Below are positions 22,207-32,870 of a stretch of 64,000 nt of DNA, piece after piece. Source of the stretch: Hemicordylus capensis. Its lineage: Eukaryota; Chordata; Lepidosauria; Squamata; Cordylidae. The stretch lies in assembly GCF_027244095.1 (NCBI RefSeq), contig NC_069658.1, positions 261,090,687 through 261,154,686 on the forward strand, in the 5' to 3' direction. Below the pieces are notes generated by a model. That model searched no databases. It worked only from the letters and a program-made list of their open reading frames with translations, and was not told the DNA's origin. The position numbers and the translations under genes are program-made. The number at the start of each line of letters is the position of its first letter. The first letter of the stretch is position 1.

Positions 22207-23405
22207 GTAAGGAGCAGGGCAAGGAGGCATCATTAGGAAGTCACCTGCATACATGTGCCAAAATGGCAGAATAGGGGTGTGTGCTGGGGGGTGCGGGGAG
22301 AGAAAAAGAGAGAGAATGTGATATAGCATGCATAGCTCCATTTAAATCAATATCATAACAACACAAACATAGAGCTAGTAGGGAAAGTCCTCTGTGAAGC
22401 AGAAATAATAGCTTATCATCTGCCCAGTGTTCTCTCAATTTTTTTTCTTCTGTGCGCAGAATGAGTTTTGTTCAGGGCAGCAGTATCAAGGCAGTGTGTG
22501 CACACATGCATTTAGAATGGGGCCTTCCTGATTCAACCTGAGCGGGATCTAAAATGAACTGAGTGGACATCAAAAAAATTGTGAGCACGCACACTTGCGC
22601 ACGCCTTAGAGGGAACACTGCATCTGACTGCCCTAGTTGAAATAAGACCCAGTTCCACTGGCTGTAGTAACCTGCATTTAAACTAAGAATATAAAAAGAG
22701 CTCTGCTGGAGCAGGCCTACTGACCACAGTCTATCTTACTTTTATCCTCACAATAACCCAGTGAGGTGACGAGTTAGGCTAAGAGAGATGGTGGCTGACC
22801 CAAGGCTACCCAATGAGCATCACAGATCAACAGACGTTTGAACCCAGGTCTCCCTGGTCATGAGCCAGCACTCTAACCACTAAACCTCACAAGCTCACAC
22901 TGTGCCACACTAGGAACACTTACGTGGACTTTCTTCTTCTTCTTTTGCTGCCATCAGCCAGAGAGGCCTACATTCAAATCCCTGCTCAGCAACAAAACTT
23001 AGTTGGAGGTCTTGGTCAGTCACTTTCTCCCAACCTAACCTACCTCACAGGAGCATCATACCATGAAGAAATATATGCATACCCAGGCAGGGATAAAACC
23101 ACAGTGGCAGACTCCAGCTAACCTAAATATGTTTGTTTCAATGGCTGAAATGTAAGTTAAGGGTGGGGCCTGCTCCAGCAATTCCACTTACCACCAATGT
23201 GTGTGCACATCCTCATGGAATGTCTGGAAAGAGCTAGGATTGTTGTGAGTGGGGGAAGGGGGAAGGAATCATGATCACCATTCTGGTCTGTTTGAAAGAA
23301 ATCTGGGATTAAAAAGTAATTAATAATAACCTCAGCTCTGAGCCCATTTGCAATGGGGGGGGAGGGAATACAACTTTTCAAGGTTGTTGTAAGGATTAAT
23401 AAGAT

Positions 23406-23449
<44 letters not shown>

Positions 23450-24004
23450 CACACACACACCTATAAATTAGGGTGGCCAGGCATCCTCATTCATCCCAGT
23501 CAGTCCCCTGTAATAAAGGGGTGCCAGGAATTAAGAATGTTTTCTGGTTTGTCCAGGATTTGGGGGAATAGCTAGACCGTTTAATTGTTTTTTTGAAGTG
23601 TTTATTGGCACTTCTTTGGGGGAAAGAAGGAGAGAGTCAGGAGACAATGTACCATGCACTTGTGTGATGCACTGTGAGATTTCTGGGGGCTGGGACAATG
23701 CGTCCCTGTCCCCACACCTCCACCATGTTGGGCAGCAGCAGATCTTCTGGGAACATGATCCATACACCCAGCAACTGGGACCTGGTTGTCTGAAGGGGAG
23801 GTAAACTCTTGTAGCCTTCCTTTTTATGCACCCTCCTGCCCAGATAACTGATCATGAGAAAGGGCCCAATATATGTTTCTATTCCAGAAAGTGAAACTTA
23901 ACTCTTGAATCAAATCCTGCTGACCTTCTGACCAATAAAACCTCAGATCCAAATATGGGTGTGGGAGAATCCATGCATGGTTGTTGTCCCAAAAATGGGG
24001 TGCA
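22207..24004. other. Gene A intron 3, 5' part
   Basis: Contains a SINE fragment in antisense at about 22,735-22,905 ('gtgaggtgacgagttaggct') and another in sense at about 22,960-23,085. A GT/CA microsatellite lies at 23,409-23,461. No further exon is supported. Confidence 0.45.
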
Positions 24005-24445
24005 TGCCTGGCGTGCAAGAGTCAATGAACACACCAAGGGTGGAAATCTTTCTAAGTTTATTCTGTGCAGAATAAAGGTGCTGAGGATCCTTCCCAAAGC
24101 AAGCACACCACAGCAACTTAGCATCAAGCTTATATAGGAAAACTTGCAAAATTCCAGTCACACCACCCTCCACTAGCCCCCTCTTCCCATTGCTCTGTAA
24201 CTTGCTTTGCGGCCACAGAACAAAAGGGGTAATTCACACACTAATGACTAATTTGTTGCAAGCAAGCTAGAAGCTATGCAGGCTTAGCTGACTGCCGAGT
24301 CCACATTTTAGCTTTGTGACCTCACATAAGAGGGTGGGGTAATGGCTGCACCCTGGCCCATCATGGTGGGAATTTTTCTTTTCTGAATATTAGCTTCTTA
24401 TCCATACCTAAATCCCCAACTGACCCACCCCCAAGTCTTGCTACA
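24005..24445 (-). mobile_element. Probable solo LTR fossil of an endogenous retrovirus
   Basis: On the minus strand this has the order expected of a long terminal repeat. It starts TGTAGCAAG near 24,445 and has a TATA-like 'ctatataagc' near 24,135. An AATAAA signal lies near 24,060, and it ends close to 24,005. I see no internal viral genes beside it and no clear flanking duplication. It looks like an old solo LTR. The family is not determined. Confidence 0.4.
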
Positions 24446-25358
24446 TTACAAGCTGCTAATCACAAATACTTTAGAAATTAATATGTGCAAATTTTATGCA
24501 AACTAGTCCTCTTTTGTCCTCTTCCTTCCTTCCTTTCTTGGTTGACAAATGCCCTTTATATCCTCTGTTTTGCTGATGTTTGTCTTCTGTTTTGATGTTA
24601 TCGGCCTGACCACTGTAATACAAATGTTCCCATAGGAATATCCATGTTAGTCTGCTGCAGCAAACAAACAAACAAACAAACACAGATCTGCAAGGTTTAT
24701 TGTTGATTCATTGTTGTGGCCTTCCCACTTCATCAGATCCATAAAAGCCTATGCTTCAATCATTCTGTCAACTTTTAAAGTGCCACAAGACATTGTGGTA
24801 CTTAAATGCGATTTTTGTTCCCATAATGAGGGGGAAAGGCAGAGCAGGAATGGTGCAAGGAGACGGCTGTGTAAAGCTTTGCAGTGTGTAATATGCAGAC
24901 TTTCCCCCGAGGGAGGTTTTTCACCTAGAAATGTGTCGGGACTTAGGTGTGTGTGTGTGTGCGTGCACAATAAATCATCCTCACTCTGTTCCTGCTTTTC
25001 CTTTCCGTAGTTGGTGTAGTACTTTCGTTCTTGTTTGGTTTCGTGTCATGAAGGGGAGATACTTATTGACGAGTAGATTTAAGTTAACATAGGGCTGTCA
25101 TGTCAACACGAGTGAGGTAAGGGAGTGATCATGGCAAGAGTAACTCATTAATGGGAACATCACGAGAGGTGTGGGACTTGGTAACTATAGTGAGTGGACT
25201 GGAGGGGAATGTCTATGAAATGACAGACGTAATTGAGAAAAGCCGGTTCTAAGTATAGAAGAGGATTTGGTTCTAACAATTAGAGAGAGTACATACTGCG
25301 TTTTCTGCTTCTTTGCTTGACCTCTTCCCTCACATGCACCTTTTGTTTTCTGATACAG
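24446..25358. other. Gene A intron 3, 3' part
   Basis: A GT run lies at about 24,948-24,966. A weak alternative acceptor (ctttccgtag) lies at 25,010. The real acceptor used in the model is 'ttgttttctgatacag' at 25,358. Confidence 0.35.
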
Positions 25359-25457
25359 ATTTCCTATTGTTTAAGACCAAAGAAAACCAGCCCTACTTCC
25401 TTCCAGGCTTATCGGGCCCATCATATCCTCCGCAGTTTCCGGGATCAGAAATGGTGA
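25359..25457 (+). CDS. Mucin gene A exon 4: cytoplasmic tail
   Basis: A strong acceptor precedes the exon. In phase 0, as required by the exon 3 donor, it encodes 32 residues starting ISYCLRPKKTS and ending RSFRDQKW before a TGA. The RPKK cluster directly after the hydrophobic segment fits a stop-transfer signal and a short intracellular tail. Tyr and Ser residues could be modified, but no known signalling motif is clear. Read in phase 1 the same exon stays open for longer (FLLFKTKENQPYF... to WSHFP) and could be used if a different donor joined it. No clear AATAAA follows within 500 bases, so the 3' end is unknown. Confidence 0.55.
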   Translation: MSYCLRPKKTSPTSFQAYRAHHILRSFRDQKW

Positions 25458-25880
25458 AGGAAGGTCTTCCTCCTATAGCCAGTTATAGCAATACACTTCT
25501 TTGGAGCCACTTTCCTTGACTTCCCCTTCATGAACTGTGGAGAACTTCCAGTCTTCTTCAGTAAAATTGCTGCAGCCAAGGCTCTTTCTTTAAAAAATCA
25601 ATCATGTAAGATCCTCTAGAGGGCAGCACTGGAATGTGAAAACAGTTGATCCTCATGAAAGGAATGTATTAATCCTGTAGGCACTTTCTGTCTCTCAGTT
25701 TCATTTGTGCACATCACAGAAATGAAACTGAGACTCACACAGCCCTGTGGCTTTGCCTTGGTCTGAGAGCTAACAACTTCCTTTTCTGCGTACATAATCA
25801 AGAATGTGGATAGGAATGAAGAAACGATGAGCTCATAAATCATAACTGAGAATTATTGGAGCTCAGATTGAGAACCAGGG
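25458..25880. other. Possible 3' UTR of gene A and flank
   Basis: No canonical AATAAA is seen close by. No repeat is recognised here. Confidence 0.3.
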
Positions 25881-26060
25881 AAACTTGGGTTCAACTCCTT
25901 GCTCAGAATCAGTTATATTAAGCTCACTGGCTGACCTGGATCAATTACCATCTCTCCATTTAATCTACCTCACAAGGTTGTGCTAAGAAGAAAAGGAGAT
26001 TACTTTTATGTAACCCCAAAAGCTCTTTGGAAGAAGGGTAGGATATAAGGACATAAGCTA
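25881..26060 (+). mobile_element. Diverged tRNA-derived SINE
   Basis: Segments 'acttgggttcaactccttgc', 'ctacctcacaaggttgtgct' and 'tttggaagaagggtaggata' follow the order of the SINE at 13,752. It is more diverged than that copy. Confidence 0.6.
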
Positions 26061-26094
26061 CCCTGATACTGCAGATATAAATGTGTAAATTGCA

Positions 26095-26095
<1 letters not shown>

Positions 26096-26125
<30 letters not shown>

Positions 26126-26128
26126 ATA
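26096..26128. repeat. (AAAT)n microsatellite
   Basis: An AAAT run of about eight units. Confidence 0.9.
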
Positions 26129-26335
26129 GGATGTCTTAATATGCATTCATTTATATCATCCAGACAGCAATGTTCAATCCCAAATTCACTTTAGAAGGAA
26201 GGAAATTCACATCTGTCATGTTCACACTACCTTGGTCATTGCCTTGAGATTAAACAAAGGCTGATTCTCTTTCCTTTATTCCCCCAATGAGAAGTAAAGG
26301 AGTGACCTTCCAATATCCCCTTGCACGGAGTGACT

Positions 26336-26645
26336 TAGGAACATAGGAACATAGGAAGCTGCCATATACTGAGTCAGACCATTGGTCCATCTAGTTCAGT
26401 ATTGTCTTCACAGGCTGGCAGTGGCTTCTCCAAGGTTGCAGGCAGGAATCTCTCTCAGCCCTATCTTGGAGAATCCAGGGAGGGAACTTGGAACCTTCCA
26501 CTTTTCCCAGAGCATCTCCATCCCTTGAGGGGAATATCTTACAGTGCTCACACTTCTAGTCTCTCATTCATATGCAACCAGGGTGGACCCTGCTTAGCTA
26601 AGGGGACAAGTCATGCTTGCTACCACAGGACCAGCTCTCCTCTCT
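26336..26645 (-). mobile_element. 5S-rRNA-derived SINE, antisense
   Basis: Complement of the family described at 26,957-27,256. It runs from the 'aacataggaagctgccatat' 3' end to the 'ctgcttagctaaggggacaa' 5S-like head. Confidence 0.8.
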
Positions 26646-26956
26646 TAATGTGGAGGGTGCTGCTTTAGAAAGGAATTTTTAGGATTTTTGATTTTTTTTA
26701 AGTACATTGCAGTAGTTTGAAAAACATTCAAATAGATACAAAAGAAAAGTACAAAAATTATGGGAAATCACCTTGAAAACAGTTACACTTATACACACCA
26801 AAATGATTAGCATAAAACACTATGAGGCGTTAAAGAATTACATTTTAAAATAAAGGAGAAAGTGTTTGTGGTCCAGAGTGGCATCTGCTGCCCTCACATG
26901 TCTTAGGTGCTGAGGTGCTGCCTACTGAGTTTATCTACCACTTATGCATATACTGG
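26646..26956. other. Unassigned intergenic stretch
   Basis: AT-rich; no gene or repeat supported. Confidence 0.35.
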
Positions 26957-27256
26957 AGAGGAGAGCTGGTCTTGTGGTAGCAAGCATGACTTGTCCCCTT
27001 AGCTAAGCAGGGTCTGCCCTGGTTGCATCTGAATGGGAGACTTGATGTGTGAGCACTGCAAGATATTCCCCTCAGGGGATGAAGCCGCTCTGGGAAGAGC
27101 AGAAGGTTTCAAGTTCCCTCCCTGGCATCTCCAAGATAGGGCTGAGAGAGATTCCTGCCTGCAACCTTGGAGAAGCTGCTGCCAGTCTGTGAAGACAATA
27201 CTGAGCTAGATAGACCAATGGTCTTACTCAGTATATGGCAGCTGCCTATGTTCCTA
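26957..27256 (+). mobile_element. 5S-rRNA-derived SINE, most complete sense copy
   Basis: The segment 27,001-27,041 (agctaagcagggtct, then ctggttgcatctgaatggga) follows the 3' half of 5S rRNA, including its internal promoter. The body has 'ttgcctgcaacc'-like and 'ccagtctgtgaagacaatac' segments. The 3' end 'ctgcctatgttcctatg' is of the CR1 type, so CR1 machinery probably moved it. Confidence 0.8.
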
Positions 27257-27622
27257 TGAGGCTATTCTCACGATGGGGAGGAAACTGGGCTAAAGCAGCC
27301 CAGTTTTTCCCCACCGTGAGAACCACTGGGCTTGCAGGCAAGCCTGGTGGTTCTCTGGCGGCTAGCCCGCCAAAGAAGCCCTCCCCTTAACCCAGATTAG
27401 TGCCACGAGTGCTCTGCTAACCCGGGTTTTCTGGCTGTATGCCGCTGCGGCGTGGCCCCCGATCCCCGCCACCGGCTCTGTGATGGAGCCAGTAATTGTG
27501 TGAGTGGCCGATTGGCTGCCCGGGGACAGCTCGGCAATTGTCTGCGAGGAGGGGTAAGTTAAGCCGCTCTCCCCACAGACCCACCGGAAGCTCTTCTCAC
27601 TGATCGTGAGAAGAGCTTCTAT
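27257..27622. mobile_element. Hairpin-rich non-autonomous DNA transposon
   Basis: The left end GAGGCTATTCTCACGAT and right end, read inward, GAAGCTCTTCTCACGATC are inverted repeats. Each end is itself a hairpin: 'aaactgggct' pairs with 'agcccagttt' near 27,286-27,316, and the last 33 bases fold on themselves. It inserted at the end of the adjoining SINE, with TAT on both sides as a possible 3-base duplication. Confidence 0.55.
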
Positions 27623-28964
27623 ATGTATCTATCTACACAGCAAGGTTCCAGACCGCTCAGGAGGAAGTGATGTACAATTCAATGGCTAGCCCTCATGTTT
27701 TGAAGCCCACTAGAGTTAGCCCTATCCAATTTTACACCACTTCCTCCCACGCTGAGGCTTTGAGGGGAGAAAGAGAAAGGAGGAGGAGAGGAGGAAGCAA
27801 CTCCCTGCCCCTCGATCTTCACACAGGGCACTTCCCTGAGGGAGAGGCGGGGGCAGGTAACTGAAGGCTTTCCCTCCCCTCCTTCCCCCCTCCCCTCTCA
27901 GTGAATTTGTGCAAGGTCAGCGGAGTCTTGCCCATTTAAAAAAATAATTGGTGATCGACACCCCCCCCCCTCTAAAAGCAAGCCACACTTCTACAGCTGT
28001 AGTCCTATGCACGCTCACTTAGGAGGAAGCCCATGGAACTAAATCATGAGTAATCCCAGCAAGCCTGCAAACTGTTCTCAAAACTCAGGAAATCAGTGAC
28101 TATTTCATGATGCACATACAATGTGTTAAGCCTGAAACGTCAAGATAGGATCCGAAACAGGCTGTGGCTGTGCGCACAGCACCCTGCTGTTCCTGTATGC
28201 AAGATGGTGTCAAAACCCAGATCATAAGAAGAGGCGGCAAGCCTATACGTTATGAAGCAATTTCAAGGTGCCATCTGGCACGTCCCCAGGGAAGGGAAAA
28301 CATTACAAACGTACATTATTGCAATCATATATACTTGCACTATGGTACACAGTATTACACAGAATTATACCAACAGAATAAACTCAGAATAACTTATTTA
28401 TTTATTATTTATTTATAAATTAAAGAAAATTAAGGAAAATTGAAAGGGTTGCATAGAACATTCACTCAGGCAAAGATGTGACTCCAGAGGACCGGGCAGA
28501 AACAGCTTTCAGGTAACAGGTGCTGGAAGCCCTGAGAGCCATTTCCACCGATGGGACCAATTGTGAAAGGCCATGTGCTCTTTTTCAAACTGTGACACTT
28601 CTCTAATCGTATGAAACACATAAAACTTTGCCCCCTGAAGCTTTGCCTCAGAAAGAGCTTCTGCTCAATGAAGGACCTCCTATAAGTTCTCCCCAGGTGT
28701 GCCATTCAACATCAGAGACCCTGTTCCAAGTTCTTCCACTGACTTAAATGCAGTAGGTGCTTACAAGGAGCAGGGCATTTTCTGTTGTTGTGACTTTAAT
28801 GACAAGGGATGTCCTCTTCAGGAAGCCAGCAATGCTTAACATCATTAAGAGTTACCTGGCCAAAACAGGGCCAGGGAAGCTTTCAGGGATGGCTGATCTC
28901 TAGGGGGCGCCTGTGATGGAACAGGGCCCCTTTTTGCTACTTGTGTCGTATAGCTCGTTCATTA
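27623..28964. other. Intergenic stretch between the mucin genes
   Basis: GA-rich sequence lies at 27,765-27,800 and a C run at 27,961. A short old repeat phrase lies near 28,000, and an L2-type tail may lie at 28,380-28,440. No exon is supported. Confidence 0.35.
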
Positions 28965-29247
28965 TATTTTGACCATTTGAATGGACGAGTGCAGTGCATT
29001 GAGGGATTCCCCCCGAGATGGGTGCTCTAGGCGCCCATCTCTGTGTGAGCATCCCCACTACTCCATACCTGGGTAAGAGGACATGCTCATGCCTTTTGAC
29101 CCAGGTAAAAGGTTGGGTAATATTCCCAGATTACCCAAGGAGGCAGCGCCAGGATCATCCTCGATCCTGGCGCTTCACATGAGCATCCCTACCCAGGTAG
29201 GGATGCTCAAGCCTGGGTACGACCATTCATGTGAACGCCTCGATATC
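28965..29247. mobile_element. Hairpin-rich non-autonomous DNA transposon, related copy
   Basis: Ends 'gaccatttgaatggacg' and, inverted, 'cgttcacatgaatggtc'-like. The inner segment 'gtgcagtgcattgaggga' with 'ggtgctctaggcgcccatct' matches the copy at 21,349-21,972. Here the hAT insertion site is empty. Confidence 0.5.
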
Positions 29248-29457
29248 TGCATTTGCCCACCTTGCTGTACACTTGCAGTTTTCTCTGTGAGCACATCCCT
29301 ATAAAGTACTCTTGCTCTCTATCAAGAAATGTAATGCGCTTAAAGATGTTTGGCCAAAGCTACTTGTATACAGGCAGGGAGAAGAAGTGGGTGAAATTGG
29401 CAAGCTCAAGGAAAGGAAAAGAGGCAGGGAGCAGTGGTTTATAGTGGCTTCCCTCAT

Positions 29458-29685
29458 TGATTGATTAAGTGCCGTCAAGTCAATGTCAACTCTTAGCGAC
29501 CACATAGATAGATTATCTCCAGGATGATATGTCTTCAGCTTGGCCTTTAAGGTCTCTCAGTGGTGCATTTATTGTTGTTGTAATCGAGTCCATCCACCTT
29601 GCTACCGGTTGTCCTCTTCTTCTCTTTCCTTCAACTTTTCCCAGCATTATGGATTTCTCAAGGGAGCTGGGTTTTCAGGAACAGC
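29458..29685 (-). mobile_element. Bov-B (RTE) LINE 3' fragment, antisense
   Basis: Its low-coordinate end 'agtgccgtcaagtcaatgtc' is the complement of the Bov-B tail. 'tatggatttctcaagggagc' is the complement of coding sequence also present in the sense copy at 52,447-52,985. Confidence 0.7.
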
Positions 29686-29844
29686 TCCACTTTCTCTTTC
29701 TCCTTCCCATCCCCTTTCTGACTGCTCCCCCACACTCTCTACAGGATCCCAACTGGGACAAATGTCCAAACAACTAAGTACAAAAGTTTACTGGATAAAA
29801 TACAACAAGCACTTAAGAACAAACCTAATTCTGAGTTCAGTAAA
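29686..29844. other. Unassigned
   Basis: Short C/T-rich sequence without a recognised feature. Confidence 0.3.
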
Positions 29845-30065
29845 TCATGAAGTGTGAGCGCTGTAAGATATTCCCCTTAGGGGATGGAGCCACTCTGGGA
29901 AGAGCATCTAGGCTCCAAATTCCTTCCCTGGCATCTCCAAGATAGGGCTGAGAAAGATACCTGCCTGCAACCTTGGAGAAGCCGCTGCCAGTCTGTGAAG
30001 ACAATACTGAGCTAGATAGACCAATGGTCTGACTCAGTATATGGCAGCTTCCTATGTTCCTATGA
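29845..30065 (+). mobile_element. 5S-rRNA-derived SINE, 5'-truncated
   Basis: Starts within the family ('gtgagcgctgtaagatattc') and runs through 'agaccaatggtctgactcag' to 'cttcctatgttcctatga'. Confidence 0.75.
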
Positions 30066-30376
30066 GCTTGTAAATCACTGCCCCAAATTCCTTTTCCTGC
30101 TCCTTTAACTTACTGACAATAGTGTTTAACACATGGCTGTATATGATCTTAAGTATACAGGCTACCTAAGACTCACTGCTCTGTCACTGATAAAATAGGA
30201 GGAACAGCTTTTTTGTTGAGGAAGAATCACAATATTTCACACTTCTTGCTTTCCTGCATGGTAGGGACTTCCTGTGTGTGTGCGTGCACGCAGCCCTTTT
30301 ATTGGGTTGTTTGTTGTTGTTGTTCAGACAAAATTATTCTTCAATGAAAAAAGAAGAAGGAAAGGTTGGCTGAAAT

Positions 30377-30409
<33 letters not shown>

Positions 30410-30424
30410 ATGTGTGTATGTCTA

Positions 30425-31110
30425 TGACCAGCAAGATTCAGGATAGACAAAAGGAAGTACTTCTTTACACAACGGTCCGTGAGAAGAGCTTCTGTCGGGT
30501 CTGTGGGGAGAGTGGGCTTAGCCCACTCTCCCTTCAGACAATCCTGCCCAGAGCCCTGGGCGGCCAGATCAGCCACCCACATGATTGCTGGAGCCTGCAG
30601 GGGATCCCCGCAACATGTCATGGAGTCAGCAGAGGTGGTGGGGATCAGGGTCCAGTCGGCCCCAGGACGTTCCAGGATGTGCAGGGCATCCTGGAGAGAC
30701 CCCTGAGCCCAGGAGGCTGCTTGCAGCCTCCCAGCCGGGGGTCTAATCATGTGTTGCATGACACACGAGCAACAAAATGAGGTTAACAGAGCACTCACTC
30801 CGTTAACCTCATTTAAGGGGAGGGTGTTTTAGGCGGTCCAGCCGCCTTGAGAACACCCACGATCAACAGAAAGCAGGCTCAGCTTCCTTAGCCCGCTTTC
30901 CGTTGATCGTGGGAATAGCCTCAACATGTAGTGGAGTTTGCTGTTGCCAGATGTGATGGCCACCAATCTAGTTTTAAAGGGGGGCTAGAGAAATTCATGG
31001 ACAATAGAGCTTTTAATGGCTACTAGGTTTGGATAGCAGTATACTTCCATCAGGATCAGAGGTGTCATGCCCCTGAACACAAGGTGTGTGCCAATGGGAG
31101 CAGGTGGTTG
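30425..31110 (+). mobile_element. CR1-like LINE remnant split by a DNA transposon
   Basis: The left part encodes a KRKYFFTQ-like end ('aaaggaagtacttctttaca'). The right part continues after the insertion with 'gtggagtttgctgttgccag' and 'ttcatggacaatagagcttt'. A 450-base insertion separates them. Confidence 0.6.
30478..30927. mobile_element. Hairpin-rich DNA transposon inside the CR1 remnant
   Basis: Flanked by AAC on both sides, consistent with a 3-base duplication in the CR1 sequence. The right end, read inward, GAGGCTATTCCCACGATC is shared with other copies. Internal hairpins are visible: 'gggagagtgggc' with 'gcccactctccc', and 'aatgaggttaac' with 'gttaacctcatt'. No transposase frame is present. 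Confidence 0.6.
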
Positions 31111-31160
31111 CCTTCTATTACCAACTTTTAAAAAAAAAAAAAAAAAAGTGAGACCCTGAA

Positions 31161-31383
31161 GTCATTCACACAATCAAAAACTGTGTTCTGCAGAGGTTTG
31201 GGAGCTGCGTGTGCTCCCAATTTTTGCTTGTGTGGAAGCACGGTAGGAGGAAAACCTGGGTAGAAGTGACTGCGTGGAAGCAAGGTGGGAGGAAAACCTA
31301 GATAGCTTCCACACAATCAAAAATTAAGAGCACACACGGCTCCCAAACCCAGGAAGAACACAGTTTTTGATTGTGTGGATGAC
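31161..31383. mobile_element. Near-palindromic MITE
   Basis: Arms of about 80 bases: GTCATTCACACAATCAAAAA on the left and GTCATCCACACAATCAAAAA read inward from the right. The arms continue to match through 'actgtgttct' and 'gtgtggaagc'. The middle is a short duplicated 'aggaggaaaacct' segment. No coding capacity; superfamily unknown. Confidence 0.75.
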
Positions 31384-32033
31384 CTCCCTTTGTGACAGGG
31401 AACAATTTTCTTATTTCTTATTCTATGTAAATTTCTTTGACATGACATGATGATGATGATGGTGGTGGTGGTGGTGATGATGATGATGAATACAGTGTAC
31501 TGCTTTGTGTATCAAGCAGAGGAGATGGATGGAAAGGGAGAATATAAACAAAAGAAAGAAAATTAAAATAAGGAATGCGGGAGAAATTGTTACTTGGTTC
31601 TTTCATTTTCATGAGACATTAGTAATGAAATGTACTCAAGGCATGTTTTCCATTCCTGAAGCCTCTCCCAGCTCTAGAGTTACAACTTGTCATGGTTCAC
31701 CTTTTGATGTAAATTCAGAGTGAGCCATGGTGGGTGGGTGTCTTGTGCTCTCTCAACCACTGGGGAGCTTCAACCTGTTTCACTTATTAATAAATCTTTT
31801 CCATGCAGACGTACCTCTCCAACGAGGCAATGATGCAATGTGTTCCGGTCGTATATCATTCCGTATCAAGGGGGCCACACCTTGGGCAAGACAAGAGGGC
31901 GAAAGTATGCAAGCTGAGCTGTCACGGACAGGCACAGTGGAGATCTACCTACCACCCAGCCATTTGAAGCGGAGAATTCAGAACCAAGGAGACATACACT
32001 GCAGGACTCTTGTTCACTTGATAAAGCATCAAG
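31384..32033. other. Upstream region / 5' leader of mucin gene B
   Basis: No convincing TATA box lies near the ATG. A plausible splice acceptor (taaatcttttccatgcag) at 31,808 suggests that 31,809-32,033 is the second part of a split 5' leader. A 127-codon open frame (31,727-32,110) crosses the signal exon in another frame and is judged not coding. Confidence 0.4.
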
Positions 32034-32106
32034 ATGAAACTTCAATGGATTCTGGTGCCAGGAGTCAGTTGCTGGACCCTGCTGCTGTTTTCTTTCTTCT
32101 TAGCAG
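32034..32106 (+). CDS. Mucin gene B exon 1: signal peptide
   Basis: This exon encodes 24 residues beginning MKLQWILVPG, with a hydrophobic core TLLLFSFFLA, a typical cleavable signal peptide. It ends in phase 1 at 'agcag|gtaggc'. Joining to the acceptor at 38,688 gives Val and continues into the Ser/Thr-rich exon 2 in frame, as in gene A. The ATG context (catcaagatga) is acceptable. The intron that follows is about 6.6 kb and filled with repeats. Function is inferred from the later exons: a cell-surface mucin. I cannot exclude additional exons between here and 38,688. Confidence 0.7.
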
Positions 32107-32244
32107 GTAGGCAATTTGAATGTTAGTGTCAGCAATCGCAGGGATCTGGAGAAGACATTTGAGAAAATTCTCTAATGTTTCTCCTGGGGAGCAGCCCTGT
32201 CATTAGGGGAGGACTTCAGTTTCTCATGGGGGAACCCGGAAACT

Positions 32245-32365
32245 TTATTTATTTATTTATTTATTTATTCTATTTTTATACCGCCCTTCCAAGCTGGCTC
32301 AGGGCGGTTTACAATTGAAAAACAAAAATCATTAAAAACAATTAAAACAGAAATACAAATATAAA
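32245..32365 (-). mobile_element. L2-type LINE 3' tail, antisense
   Basis: 'tttttataccgcccttccaa' with 'agggcggtttacaattgaaa' is the complement of the standard L2 3' tail. It is preceded by a TTTA run at 32,246-32,270. Confidence 0.7.
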
Positions 32366-32589
32366 CACCAATTTACAATACAGGGAGAATTTTTGCTTTT
32401 GAAAAATCAGGGGGTGGATGTAGCACAGGGCACGGGTATAATGGGCCAGTGTGGTGCTGTGGATAGGCAGTTGGACCAGGAGAGGACATGGGCGTCTAGG
32501 GGGTGGGGGCAGTTGCCCTCCCAATTCAGCCAGTCCCATTTAATTCAATGGGACTAATTCCCAGTTAAGTGGGTATAGGATTGCAGCCT

Positions 32590-32725
32590 TTGACCCCCGC
32601 CCATGGGAGAGATCCAGGTTCAAGATCACTCAGACATGATCTTGGGCCAGTCTTTCTCTCTCTCACTCACTCTCTCTCTCTCTTTCTCTCTCTGCCTAAA
32701 CAACCTTACAGGGTTGTTGTGAGGA

Positions 32726-32780
<55 letters not shown>

Positions 32781-32870
32781 CTAAACAATCTTACAGGGTT
32801 GTTGTGAGGATGAAAAAAATGGGTAGAACCTTGTATGCTGCCCTGAATGTATAAGTATATTTATATTTGA
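32590..32870 (+). mobile_element. Diverged tRNA-derived SINE with CT expansion
   Basis: The SINE middle ('cttacagggttgttgtgagg') occurs twice, at 32,703 and 32,790. The copies are separated by a CT run at about 32,730-32,776. The duplication and the microsatellite arose together or in quick succession. Confidence 0.6.

Noticed and set aside
25011-25060. Acceptor-like ctttccgtag as an alternative tail exon for gene A
   Set aside because: It gives very short frames, and the acceptor at 25,358 is stronger and gives a basic tail in the required phase.
30274-30798. 168-codon plus and 154-codon minus frames
   Set aside because: They run across a GT microsatellite, a CR1 remnant and a DNA transposon, so they are not a gene.
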